Source of the DNA: Crocinitomicaceae bacterium
Lineage (GTDB): Bacteria; Bacteroidota; Bacteroidia; Flavobacteriales_D; Crocinitomicaceae
Assembly (NCBI GenBank): GCA_029251865.1
Contig: JAQXCN010000037.1
Span: 21,969-85,968 of the forward strand
Reading direction: 5' to 3'
DNA: 64,000 nt
Under the pieces are notes generated by a model, which was not told the origin of the DNA, did no database searches, and saw nothing but the letters and a program-made list of their open reading frames with translations. Below are positions 16,611 to 25,141 of this stretch, piece after piece. Each line of letters begins with the position of its first letter. The stretch's first letter is position 1. A program made the position numbers and the translations under genes.

Positions 16611-19035
16611 ATGGCTTATAAAGTTTTTTTCTGATACGCTTGGTTGGGCTATATAGGATACCAATATAAATACCACTTGGTCCATGAAAATTATATTTTG
16701 TGCACTCAGAATTCTTGCGATTATTTAAATCAACGGATAAAACATTTAATCCTTTTAGGTCGAATATTTCAAGGTCTTTCAACTCTTCATCTTGTGAACA
16801 AAACTCTACGTAGTTTTCTTTTATTTGTAAATTGGTTTCGATAGCCTCGGTCTGAAGTCCAACCGTTGAAAGGTTTTGAATTTCAATGTCAGTTTGTATA
16901 CTGCATCCAATAGAATCATAGACGACAAGGGTGTAGGTGCCGTAACTCAAATCATTTACATTTGACGCAACGGTATCTTCATTAAGTAAATATGTGTACG
17001 GTGGATTGCCTCCAAACATATATATTGAAATTGAACCAAGTGCTTCGTTGGTATAAGGCGAAGACGTATACTGTACATTCAAAGGTTCAATACTTCCAAT
17101 AGTAAACGCCCCTTCATAGAGACACATATTTTCTGTGTAGAAGATGTAGGTATAAGAATCTTCACTCAATCCATTTACAGCAAAACCTGACGCTCCATTT
17201 GACCATTCGACAGAGTCAATGATGGATAGATCCGCGAAATTAAGCTCTGCAGCACCTGAGCTTGGCTCATTACAAGATGTTGGAGTCGTAATTATTTGGA
17301 ACAATGGTTCAGCTTCAATTTCAACGATCAAATCATTGGAGTGATATAAAGTATCTCCTGTTATGTTGAACGCTTCAAAAGAATATACCCCCGGGGTATT
17401 TATTGTAATACTGGAGTCTTGGGAGCCTGTGCTCCAGTCGTAAGCGTTAAAGCTTCCTGCGGACAAGACAATGCTATCTCCCTGGCAGAGTAGGAGAGAG
17501 TCTGTATTTTCGATAAGCTGAAATGCTACAATGGCGAATGACTCTTCTTGTATGATTATTGATTGATTTACTGGTATTGCATACCTTTTAGCAATAAGAC
17601 CACTTGGGAATTTTACAAAAATAGAATCAATAATTTCGGCACTTCCTGCACCGAAGATTTTATGTTGAGAATTTTGAGCACAGAGTTGCTCTCCACAGAA
17701 TACAGTTTGAAGTTGTTGTATTCCCTCTACGAATACTCTTATTTCCGCTCCAATCGCCATTCTATTTGAAGTGGTTCCTTCGGGCGTTATTTTAATATAA
17801 TTATTCGCGTTGCTGCTATTTAAAAGGATATTTGGTGCAATATCTTGGTTTAAGACAACAACGTCATAGAACCCATCATTGTTAATATCTCCTTTGAGCG
17901 GACAGAACGAAACTGTGGTGACATCTCCGACAATTGAGTCATTTATTTTGGTGAAGCTTGTTCCGCTGTTATTTTCATAAAGAATGGAGTGTGTTGGAGT
18001 ACCGCTATTATTTATTGTGTTCCCTGTTGCGATATAAAGATCCTCAAACATGTCATTATTGTAATCGACCCAAAGTGCACCCCATCCAAAGTCATTGATT
18101 GACATATCATAAGTGGGAGCTTTGTCTGTAAAAGATATTCCGTTATTATTTTCAAAAAGTTTGTAGTGAAAAGGTCCCTCACCTGATAAGGAACTTATGC
18201 CAAAGTCAGTGACGAAAATATCTTGAAATCCATCGTTATTGTAGTCGGAAACTGATGAGGTCATTGGGTTTTGACCCTCGTTAGAAACCCCCACCGCCTC
18301 TCCTACGTCAATAAATTGAAGTTCAGATGAACCCGTTGTAGTATTTTTGTAGAGGGCATCTACACCCACAGCCCTGTCGTTAATGACATGTAAGTCTGTT
18401 TTATCATCATTATTAAAGTCAAACCATACTCCGATAAATGAGGGTTGTGTATCGTTGTCAATATCGAGTTGCATTGAGCGCTCAATAAAGGTTCCATCTC
18501 CTTGGTTCTGGAAATACATATTGTGACCGTCCCCTGCGGGGTCAGAGTAGTCTGCAATGTATAGGTCAAGATCATTGTCTTTATCGGGATCCGCAAAGCT
18601 GAATCCAAAGGGATGATTTACCGAAGGGTATATTCCTGAAGAAATACTCACATCTTCAAAATTAAAACTGCCCAAATTTCTGTATAAACTTACACCGAAG
18701 TCGTCATAAGAGATACAAAGATCAAGATTCCCATCGTTATCATAGTCAACCCAACAAATTTGTCTCACATCACCTTCGCTCTTTAACATTGAAGGGATTT
18801 TCTGAAACTGCCCCTGATTGTTTTTATAAAAAATAATCGAATCGTTGTGCATCGGATAGGTGATGTCATCCCAACCATCTTCATCAAAGTCATAAAATGA
18901 CATTCCATTAGCGTTCGTGAGCTGAAAATTTTGAAAATCAGTGATTTCTTGGTCTGCAGCGATATCTGTTAGATGTTGACACATAGCCTTGGAAGTCAGT
19001 AGTAATAGTATACTAAAAATAACGTGTCTAATCAT
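16609..19035 (-). CDS. FG-GAP/VCBS repeat protein with ASPIC/UnbV domain and T9SS tail
   Basis: An 808-residue secreted protein with a ~19-residue signal peptide (ends AMCQ). Residues ~45-400 hold repeated FG-GAP/VCBS motifs of the form DxDxDGxxD (DFDEDGWDD, DYDNDGNLD, DYNNDGFQD, DINNDGFYD), typical of calcium-binding beta-propeller blades. An ASPIC/UnbV domain follows (about 410-505; NYIKITPEG ... IGAEIRVFVEG ... GEQLCAQNSQHKIFGAG). The next part contains SprB-like segments (LLCQGDSIVLSAG, YSWSTGSQ type), and the end is a divergent T9SS type A tail. Its start overlaps the haloperoxidase-like gene's stop by 4 bp (ATGA), so the two are translationally coupled. Binding target unknown; the fold suggests protein or glycan contact. 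Confidence 0.92.
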   Translation of the reverse strand: MIRHVIFSILLLLTSKAMCQHLTDIAADQEITDFQNFQLTNANGMSFYDFDEDGWDDITYPMHNDSIIFYKNNQGQFQKIPSMLKSEGDVRQICWVDYDNDGNLDLCISYDDFGVSLYRNLGSFNFEDVSISSGIYPSVNHPFGFSFADPDKDNDLDLYIADYSDPAGDGHNMYFQNQGDGTFIERSMQLDIDNDTQPSFIGVWFDFNNDDKTDLHVINDRAVGVDALYKNTTTGSSELQFIDVGEAVGVSNEGQNPMTSSVSDYNNDGFQDIFVTDFGISSLSGEGPFHYKLFENNNGISFTDKAPTYDMSINDFGWGALWVDYNNDMFEDLYIATGNTINNSGTPTHSILYENNSGTSFTKINDSIVGDVTTVSFCPLKGDINNDGFYDVVVLNQDIAPNILLNSSNANNYIKITPEGTTSNRMAIGAEIRVFVEGIQQLQTVFCGEQLCAQNSQHKIFGAGSAEIIDSIFVKFPSGLIAKRYAIPVNQSIIIQEESFAIVAFQLIENTDSLLLCQGDSIVLSAGSFNAYDWSTGSQDSSITINTPGVYSFEAFNITGDTLYHSNDLIVEIEAEPLFQIITTPTSCNEPSSGAAELNFADLSIIDSVEWSNGASGFAVNGLSEDSYTYIFYTENMCLYEGAFTIGSIEPLNVQYTSSPYTNEALGSISIYMFGGNPPYTYLLNEDTVASNVNDLSYGTYTLVVYDSIGCSIQTDIEIQNLSTVGLQTEAIETNLQIKENYVEFCSQDEELKDLEIFDLKGLNVLSVDLNNRKNSECTKYNFHGPSGIYIGILYSPTKRIRKKLYKP

Positions 19036-22000
19036 AGTATTATGAGTCTTAGCGTTTCTTTACAGATTTTTACAATGTAAACTCCCGAGTCAAGTTGCGT
19101 GGAAATAATTTGTGACGCATTATTATTTGCTTCAACTTTTATTTTCTTCAAGAGTTTTCCTGAGCTATTGTAGATCTGAACGTCTTTGTCATAATATTCC
19201 TTAGGAATATTTACCAAAGTAATCTTTTGTCCTGATGTAGTGATGTTAGGATTGAGTGAAATGGGTTTGATCTTATTGGCGGAAATATCGAGGGTTCCTT
19301 GAATCGTAATAAAGTCCTCCTCTTGGAATTCAATTAATAAATTCCCTGCAAGGTCCGTGCCTTCTGATATTTCAATGGCATGTATTTGTTCTGTGGCTCC
19401 TGCGGAACTCAATAAAAAGGAAACAACAAGGGAATCATTATCAATCCATTCGTAGTTATTTTGATTTAATTCTGCTGGTAAAGATATTATGGGGTTATAA
19501 ATGACCGAAATACTTGTGGCGACATCCATGGCCTCGTCGAATAGAAGCGATACATCTAACCAGTTGTCGATGGCATTTAAAGACGTTGTATTTGCATTGA
19601 GTCCGATGATTTTTGGGTTTTTTGTATCAAGTTCCACAAATAAAGGGTTGCTCTGATTCAATTGCGTGTTCTGCGATTTATCCCTTCCTAAAGAAATTTT
19701 CAAGTCGATACTGTCTTCTTCAATATTTTGGTCATTGATCTGAAAATAAGCTCTATAATTTATTGAATCTAAGAAGTAGCTTTCTGATAGGTCATACTGA
19801 ATCGATGCGTTTAGGTTTACGATGCCTTCGTGGTAAACGAGTGGCTTAAATTCGACATCCATAACTTCGTTGAATCCAATATCAATATAATATAACTGAT
19901 TTCCGAGCATTTGGTCGGAAATCATATCTGTTGTAGCGATTGTTGTTAAAACTATTGGGTTTTTTAAATCAGATTCAATTTGATTAAGGTATAAACTATC
20001 GATAATGCGATTCCCATTTCTATCATATGCACTTACACAGGACAGGTCCAGATGTATGAAATCATTTGTATCAGGTAATGCCCAAATCTCAGCTTCAAAG
20101 GTCGTGGAATCAAGCCATAGACTCTGAAAAGGATTCATTACCAGACTATTGTATGACTCTGAATTATTTTCAAATAAAACTTCAGGAGGTATTCCAATAT
20201 CCATGGTTTCATCGAAGGTTAAGAGTGTCGTGAAAATGGAGTTATTGTTTAAGTCATCAATATTAATGAGTGTGTCTGAAATATTAATATTTGAAATACT
20301 TGGGTTTCTCGTGTCTATTTCTATCGTTTCAATAGGTACTGAATTGGATAAGGGATTTCCATGAATATCTTTGATATTGTTGATTTCAAAATGAACTACT
20401 TCAATTTCTTCGTTAAAGTCTATGAGGTTCAAGTATGCCTTATGTGATATTGAACTCAACCAAACTGAATTATTTAAGTCTGCAATCAAGGTTTGATTTA
20501 TATAATTCTCACCAAAAAAATCAATTTGTGGCATCTCGTTCGTCATGCAAGGTTCGCTCATCAAGAGCGTTGCTGAAATACTTTCATTAATATGCGTGTC
20601 GGTTAGTATGTCTACATTGGGGTTAAGGCTAAGTATTTTTGGGCGTTTTGTATCTATAATTAAATAGTCTTGAAGAATTATTGTTTCTAAGGCAATACCT
20701 TGGTTTGATTCTATATTTTGAATTCTAATAAGGGAACTGAATTGTTCAAGAATTTCAGTGCCTACGCCCATTTCAACTTGAAAGTGAGCGGAATCTATCC
20801 AAGTAATGCTATTGACCGTGATAAGTTGACTCAGATTTGCGGGAACCAAAGTAATGATGGGTTGATTGCTGGTATTCATGTTTCTATTAAAGTAGCAGTC
20901 CAATGCAATGGTCTGACCGAAATCGAAAGAATTAATAATGGTATCACTTATGCTTGTTGCAATGAGTGATGGGTTGGAAATGGCGAAAAGAGAATCTGCT
21001 TTTTGAAAACCATTTTGACCAATGAGTGTGCCTATATTTCTGCCTGGGATATCATCTATAGGAGGATGTATACCTCCCCATATTCTACTGAGGCTGCATT
21101 GGTCTGCTGCATCTCTATATGTAGCCCATTGAAGTCTAACTTCGGTACTCGGGCCCTCCTCAAATTGTAAAAAATCATTTTCATCGGCAACAAATTCACC
21201 AAGTCCACCTGGGAAGTATGCGGAGCCTGTTATATATTCTAAAATACCAGCAGCAGCTCTTGAAAAGGTGGAATGTCCTGAGACAAAACCTGAAAACGGA
21301 GGCGTAACAAAGGTGGGGCGCTGGTATGGCCACCAATTTTCACCAAGAATCCAACCAACACCAGCAACATCAACTTCAGGATCGTCTATAAAATCATGTC
21401 CTTTCCAAGTGTATAGTTTTATTTTATTCAAGTGTTCAAAATTTTGACCTACAAGAGGGTCAAGGGAATCTACAAGCGCAATATAATTTTCGAGTAAAGG
21501 AATTCCATTGGTGTTGTAATTTGGTAAAAGGGGGTCAGTACTTTGACCATTAGAGGCCATGTAGCGAATTGAGGATACTGGTCGAATATAATCATAGTAT
21601 CCCTTGAGGCTCCACGCTGCTATTGCGGCATCATGCATTGTGCCACCAAGAGTAAGATGGGCTTTTAAGTCGTATTCTAATTGGGATAACTCAGGACCTT
21701 GACCTTGCCAGCTTCTTTCAAATGTGGGTTGGTCAGAAACATAATGAAAAATTTCAAACCAATGTCCTGGAGGTGTTTCGGAATCAATACCATCAGCCCA
21801 AAATTCCGCAAGAACACGTGCGTAGTCTGCCCTTGGTACGATTTGAGGTTCATAGGGCTCACCTGTTATAGGATTTGTAGTGTGGCCTTGAGATGGGTCC
21901 CCTCCCTCTGTTAAGTTGTAAAATTGAATGTAACTTAAAGAGTCTGTTGGATACCAAGAGTTGTTGCCTATGGAAGCAGGCGAAATATCCCAACTCACTC

Positions 22001-22904
22001 CGTCATTTGGGTCAAGGTGAGACTGCCAAATACTGACCAACGAATGATTCCATTTATAGAATGATTCCCAATCAGAGCTGTCATCTATATTCAGGAATGA
22101 AGGCTGAACAGAATCAAAATACACCTTATACCAATCGCCATCTCTGAAATTCATATTGCTCATTGATGGCTTCAGAGCAAATGGACTTACATTTCCCCAC
22201 TCAGGTGAAAGAAAGGGTAAGGTGTTATCAACTAAATTTCCTGATTGATCAATTGTCGAATCCAGTGTCAATGTTTGCCAGCGGTTTGGGTCAATAATAT
22301 CAGGATTTCCGGGCTCACTCATAATGAGGGGAGGATTAATAGAGGTGTAAAACGTATTTTCAAATTCAAGCAGTTCATTCGAGCCGTCATTTAGTCCATA
22401 ATTGATTATTTCTTGTGCAATGAAGTTTCCGAGTTCAGCAGGTCCACCATTTTCATAATCTAAATTGATATTATTTACACTATAACCATTTGCAATCATA
22501 GCGTTGTACATTAAGATATATGTAGCGTTATAGTCTGGCGAGCTATGATAACGGTTTTTTATAAAGTAAAAGGAGGCATATGATATCGTTTCTTTGATTG
22601 CCTCATTGAGTTCAAGCGGAGTATTAATGCCTTCAAATGGACTGATATAATTATCAAGTGTATCGCCTATGAGATAAGTTTCATGTTCAGGTTGATATAT
22701 AGCCCATGCATCATACGCAGCGATTGAATGATGGTATAAATTTCGTGCATGAACTGTTGGTCGGGCAAAATCATTTCTAATGGCTTCAAGTAAAATCTCA
22801 TTCCATTCTCGAGCTACTGATACTTGCGTGTAGAGCGAAGGGGCAGCAAACATCATGAATGTGTAAATTGCTGATAATCTGACAATTGAGAAGTTGAGTT
22901 TCAT
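19032..22904 (-). CDS. Vanadium-dependent haloperoxidase-like secreted protein with five tandem modules and T9SS tail
   Basis: A 1290-residue exoprotein with a signal peptide (~25 residues). Residues ~30-635 are an all-helical vanadium haloperoxidase/PAP2-superfamily domain. The vanadate-site pattern is complete: K434-x6-R441-P, S542-G543-H544, and S606-R607-x5-H613. The family oxidises halides with hydrogen peroxide, or acts as a phosphatase; which applies here cannot be read. Residues ~640-1205 are five beta-rich modules of ~114 residues, four opening with a T/L-K/R-N/R-P-x-I motif (near 750, 863, 979 and 1092). The C-terminus is a T9SS type A domain (SLNPNITTSGQKI ... SGVYIVKI). It is first in a two-gene unit with the ASPIC/UnbV protein. 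Confidence 0.9.
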   Translation of the reverse strand: MKLNFSIVRLSAIYTFMMFAAPSLYTQVSVAREWNEILLEAIRNDFARPTVHARNLYHHSIAAYDAWAIYQPEHETYLIGDTLDNYISPFEGINTPLELNEAIKETISYASFYFIKNRYHSSPDYNATYILMYNAMIANGYSVNNINLDYENGGPAELGNFIAQEIINYGLNDGSNELLEFENTFYTSINPPLIMSEPGNPDIIDPNRWQTLTLDSTIDQSGNLVDNTLPFLSPEWGNVSPFALKPSMSNMNFRDGDWYKVYFDSVQPSFLNIDDSSDWESFYKWNHSLVSIWQSHLDPNDGVSWDISPASIGNNSWYPTDSLSYIQFYNLTEGGDPSQGHTTNPITGEPYEPQIVPRADYARVLAEFWADGIDSETPPGHWFEIFHYVSDQPTFERSWQGQGPELSQLEYDLKAHLTLGGTMHDAAIAAWSLKGYYDYIRPVSSIRYMASNGQSTDPLLPNYNTNGIPLLENYIALVDSLDPLVGQNFEHLNKIKLYTWKGHDFIDDPEVDVAGVGWILGENWWPYQRPTFVTPPFSGFVSGHSTFSRAAAGILEYITGSAYFPGGLGEFVADENDFLQFEEGPSTEVRLQWATYRDAADQCSLSRIWGGIHPPIDDIPGRNIGTLIGQNGFQKADSLFAISNPSLIATSISDTIINSFDFGQTIALDCYFNRNMNTSNQPIITLVPANLSQLITVNSITWIDSAHFQVEMGVGTEILEQFSSLIRIQNIESNQGIALETIILQDYLIIDTKRPKILSLNPNVDILTDTHINESISATLLMSEPCMTNEMPQIDFFGENYINQTLIADLNNSVWLSSISHKAYLNLIDFNEEIEVVHFEINNIKDIHGNPLSNSVPIETIEIDTRNPSISNINISDTLINIDDLNNNSIFTTLLTFDETMDIGIPPEVLFENNSESYNSLVMNPFQSLWLDSTTFEAEIWALPDTNDFIHLDLSCVSAYDRNGNRIIDSLYLNQIESDLKNPIVLTTIATTDMISDQMLGNQLYYIDIGFNEVMDVEFKPLVYHEGIVNLNASIQYDLSESYFLDSINYRAYFQINDQNIEEDSIDLKISLGRDKSQNTQLNQSNPLFVELDTKNPKIIGLNANTTSLNAIDNWLDVSLLFDEAMDVATSISVIYNPIISLPAELNQNNYEWIDNDSLVVSFLLSSAGATEQIHAIEISEGTDLAGNLLIEFQEEDFITIQGTLDISANKIKPISLNPNITTSGQKITLVNIPKEYYDKDVQIYNSSGKLLKKIKVEANNNASQIISTQLDSGVYIVKICKETLRLIIL

Positions 22905-23124
22905 AGTTTAGCGCACATAAGTTAGGTATTTTTTTTAGTTATTTCTTTAAAAAAGTATTTAAAACCTCTTCTACCTAAATGAATTTAGGTTTAATTCATA
23001 AGAATTAAAGCCTAGATGAGTAGGGCTATTAATTAGGTTAGTAAGTCTTGTTTTTTAATTATTAATTGCGCTATTCCATGGTAATATTGATATTTGTAGC
23101 CAAACAATTAATTAGAAAAGAATA

Positions 23125-23739
23125 ATGGATTCACAATTTATTTTAATGCTTGGAAGCAATGGTTTTAATTTTAAGGAAATTGGAGTGGCATCTATGGTTC
23201 TTTTTGCAGTAATTGATATCGTTGGAAACATTCCTTTAATCATTGCTTTAAAAGAGAGGACAGGCCGTATTTATCCATTGAGAACAGCTTCTGTTTCCTT
23301 ATTTATTTTGATTGGTTTTTTATTTGTTGGTGAAAGTATTTTGGGTTTAATCGGGGTAGGTATTAACGAATTTGCCGTTGCTGGTTCTTTCGTGTTGTTT
23401 TTCATGGCGCTTGAAATGATTTTGGGTGTCGAGATTTTTAAGGACAATGGTGAAGGGTCGAAAAAAGTAGCTTCTGTTGTTCCTCTCGCGTTTCCGATGA
23501 TAGCAGGAGCGGGAACCATGACCTCATTAATCTCATTACGTGCTGAGTTTGAATTGGTAAATATTTTAATTGCTATTCTTTTAAATATTTTGGTAGTTTG
23601 GATTGTTTTAAAACTTACAGCGACCATTGAGCGCATTATTGGTTCAACTGGTATTGCAATTCTTAAAAAAGTCTTTGGGATTATTCTATTGGCAATAGCT
23701 ATAAAGCTTTTCAGCAGTAATATACGAGAGCTTTTCTAA
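23125..23739 (+). CDS. MarC family integral membrane protein
   Basis: A 204-residue six-TM protein of the MarC family (UPF0056). Features include VLFAVIDIVGNIPLI in TM1, the FPMIAGAGTMTSLI segment around residues 131-144, and VLKLTATIERIIGSTGIAIL near the C-terminus. The family was once linked to multiple antibiotic resistance, but that link has not held up; the substrate is unknown. The length is normal. It is divergent from the haloperoxidase-like gene across a 220-bp AT-rich gap, in which I see no clear promoter consensus beyond GATATTTG at 23090-23097, one base off TAnnTTTG. Confidence 0.93.
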   Translation: MDSQFILMLGSNGFNFKEIGVASMVLFAVIDIVGNIPLIIALKERTGRIYPLRTASVSLFILIGFLFVGESILGLIGVGINEFAVAGSFVLFFMALEMILGVEIFKDNGEGSKKVASVVPLAFPMIAGAGTMTSLISLRAEFELVNILIAILLNILVVWIVLKLTATIERIIGSTGIAILKKVFGIILLAIAIKLFSSNIRELF

Positions 23740-23824
23740 TATGAAATGATGTTGCTCGAGATTTAGAGTATTTATTCAATAACTAATTATTTTCTTTGGC
23801 GTGATACTTGATGTATTTAAAACA

Positions 23825-24571
23825 ATGAAATCTTTGTTTTTAACATCTTCGGTCACAAAATGGTCTTTTGCTTTGGCAGCAGTGGTTTTCTCGTATTTTG
23901 GATTGCCGGACACCAAGCGCGCATACATCTCCAATGGAATCAAAGATAAATTCATTTCGTATTTGAACATTAATGCGGTCTCTACTTTTCAGAGAAAAAA
24001 GGAGAGATTCTTACCGGATTTTTCAAATGTAGATGCGGAAACCACCTATTATTTCAATAAGATTGTACGTTTTTCTGAAAAGAGGCCCTTTCATAAAGGG
24101 CCCGTTTTGCGGTGGAATAAAGATATTAAGATTTATGCTTCGGGTGATATAAGTAAAGCCAATAAAAAAGAAATGGTTCGGGTGATTATCGCGCTCAATC
24201 GATTAATAAAGCCAATTAAAATAACTTTAGTGCAGAGGCCTGAGATGGCAAATTCATTTATCTATTTTGGTGCAATTGATGCCTATAATAAAAGTCCGCT
24301 CACTTCAAAGAAACTCAACGACACCTACTTTGGTCATTTTCATATTAAGATATTTCAGCAAGAAATTCAGCAATCAAATATTTACATAAACACGTCAGAA
24401 ACCTCCGAAAAAAGACAAAAGCATATTATCAGAGAAGAACTCACGCAGTCTTTAGGACTCATAAATGATGCTTATGATTATCCAGAAAGTATTTTTTATC
24501 AAGGCTACTCAGAAACAAAAGAATTCACATTATTAGATCGCAAACTCATCGGGTTACTCTACCAAGATTGA
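23825..24571 (+). CDS. DUF2927-like protein with N-terminal membrane anchor
   Basis: A ~248-residue protein; the frame opens at a GTG at 23801, but ATG at 23825 gives a cleaner N-terminus (MKSLFLTSSVTKWSFALAAV), with one hydrophobic segment acting as signal or anchor. The C-terminal half has the DUF2927 hallmark REELTQSLGLINDAYDYPES followed by SIFYQG, where related putative metallopeptidases carry EELTQxLGL near an acidic Asp-rich turn. No canonical HExxH is present. The function is unknown. Inside the gene, 24084-24102 forms a GC-rich hairpin. The stop lies 3 bp before the convergent eda stop. Confidence 0.65.
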   Translation: MKSLFLTSSVTKWSFALAAVVFSYFGLPDTKRAYISNGIKDKFISYLNINAVSTFQRKKERFLPDFSNVDAETTYYFNKIVRFSEKRPFHKGPVLRWNKDIKIYASGDISKANKKEMVRVIIALNRLIKPIKITLVQRPEMANSFIYFGAIDAYNKSPLTSKKLNDTYFGHFHIKIFQQEIQQSNIYINTSETSEKRQKHIIREELTQSLGLINDAYDYPESIFYQGYSETKEFTLLDRKLIGLLYQD

Positions 24572-24574
24572 GTT

Positions 24575-25141
24575 TTAAACAAGCCAGGAACCACCTACGG
24601 ATATTACATTTTTCAGTGCGAGATAAGATTCGTGGGTTTCTTCACTTATGCCTCCTGTTGGACAAAACATAATACTCGGAAATACATTCCCGTATGTTTT
24701 TAGCGCTTTAAGATCTCCAAAAAGATTGGCTGGAAAAAATTTAAAGGTATCCCAGCCCTGCTGCATGCCTAATATGATTTCACTTGGTGTTGCAATTCCA
24801 GGAATAAAAGGTATTCCGCTAGTATTAAATGCATCCGCAAGTGTTTCATTAATACCGGGACTAACCATAAAGTGAACGCCAATATTTTTTGCTTTTTCAA
24901 TTTGAGCTTTTGAAACTACGGTACCAATTCCTACATCAAAACCCTCAGTATTAAGTGAGATTGCCTTTTCAATACATTCAAATGCGCAATCATTTCTTAG
25001 TGTTATCTCAATACAGTGTATTCCCTGCTCAATTAATTTTGCAATTGTGGGTTCCACATCTTCAACGCTGTCGAATGAAACTACAGGGATTACAGCGTGT
25101 TTACCGAGTGTTTCTCTTATATTATTTTGTTTCATTTTCAA
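24575..25141 (-). CDS. eda: KDPG/KHG aldolase, C-terminally short
   Basis: A 188-residue class I aldolase that cleaves 2-keto-3-deoxy-6-phosphogluconate to pyruvate and glyceraldehyde-3-phosphate (Entner-Doudoroff or uronate catabolism). The catalytic Glu is in CIEITLRND (about residue 45), the Schiff-base Lys in DTFKFFPANLFG, and the phosphate loop in CPTGGIS. It stops directly after the conserved VGGSWLV strand, whereas relatives continue for ~20-25 residues (PxxxL...W..I...A), so the last helix is missing. The frame after the stop does not restore it. The start overlaps the 3' end of bshC by 20 bp; an alternative ATG lies two codons in. No kinase or dehydratase partner is nearby. Confidence 0.9.
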   Translation of the reverse strand: MKMKQNNIRETLGKHAVIPVVSFDSVEDVEPTIAKLIEQGIHCIEITLRNDCAFECIEKAISLNTEGFDVGIGTVVSKAQIEKAKNIGVHFMVSPGINETLADAFNTSGIPFIPGIATPSEIILGMQQGWDTFKFFPANLFGDLKALKTYGNVFPSIMFCPTGGISEETHESYLALKNVISVGGSWLV

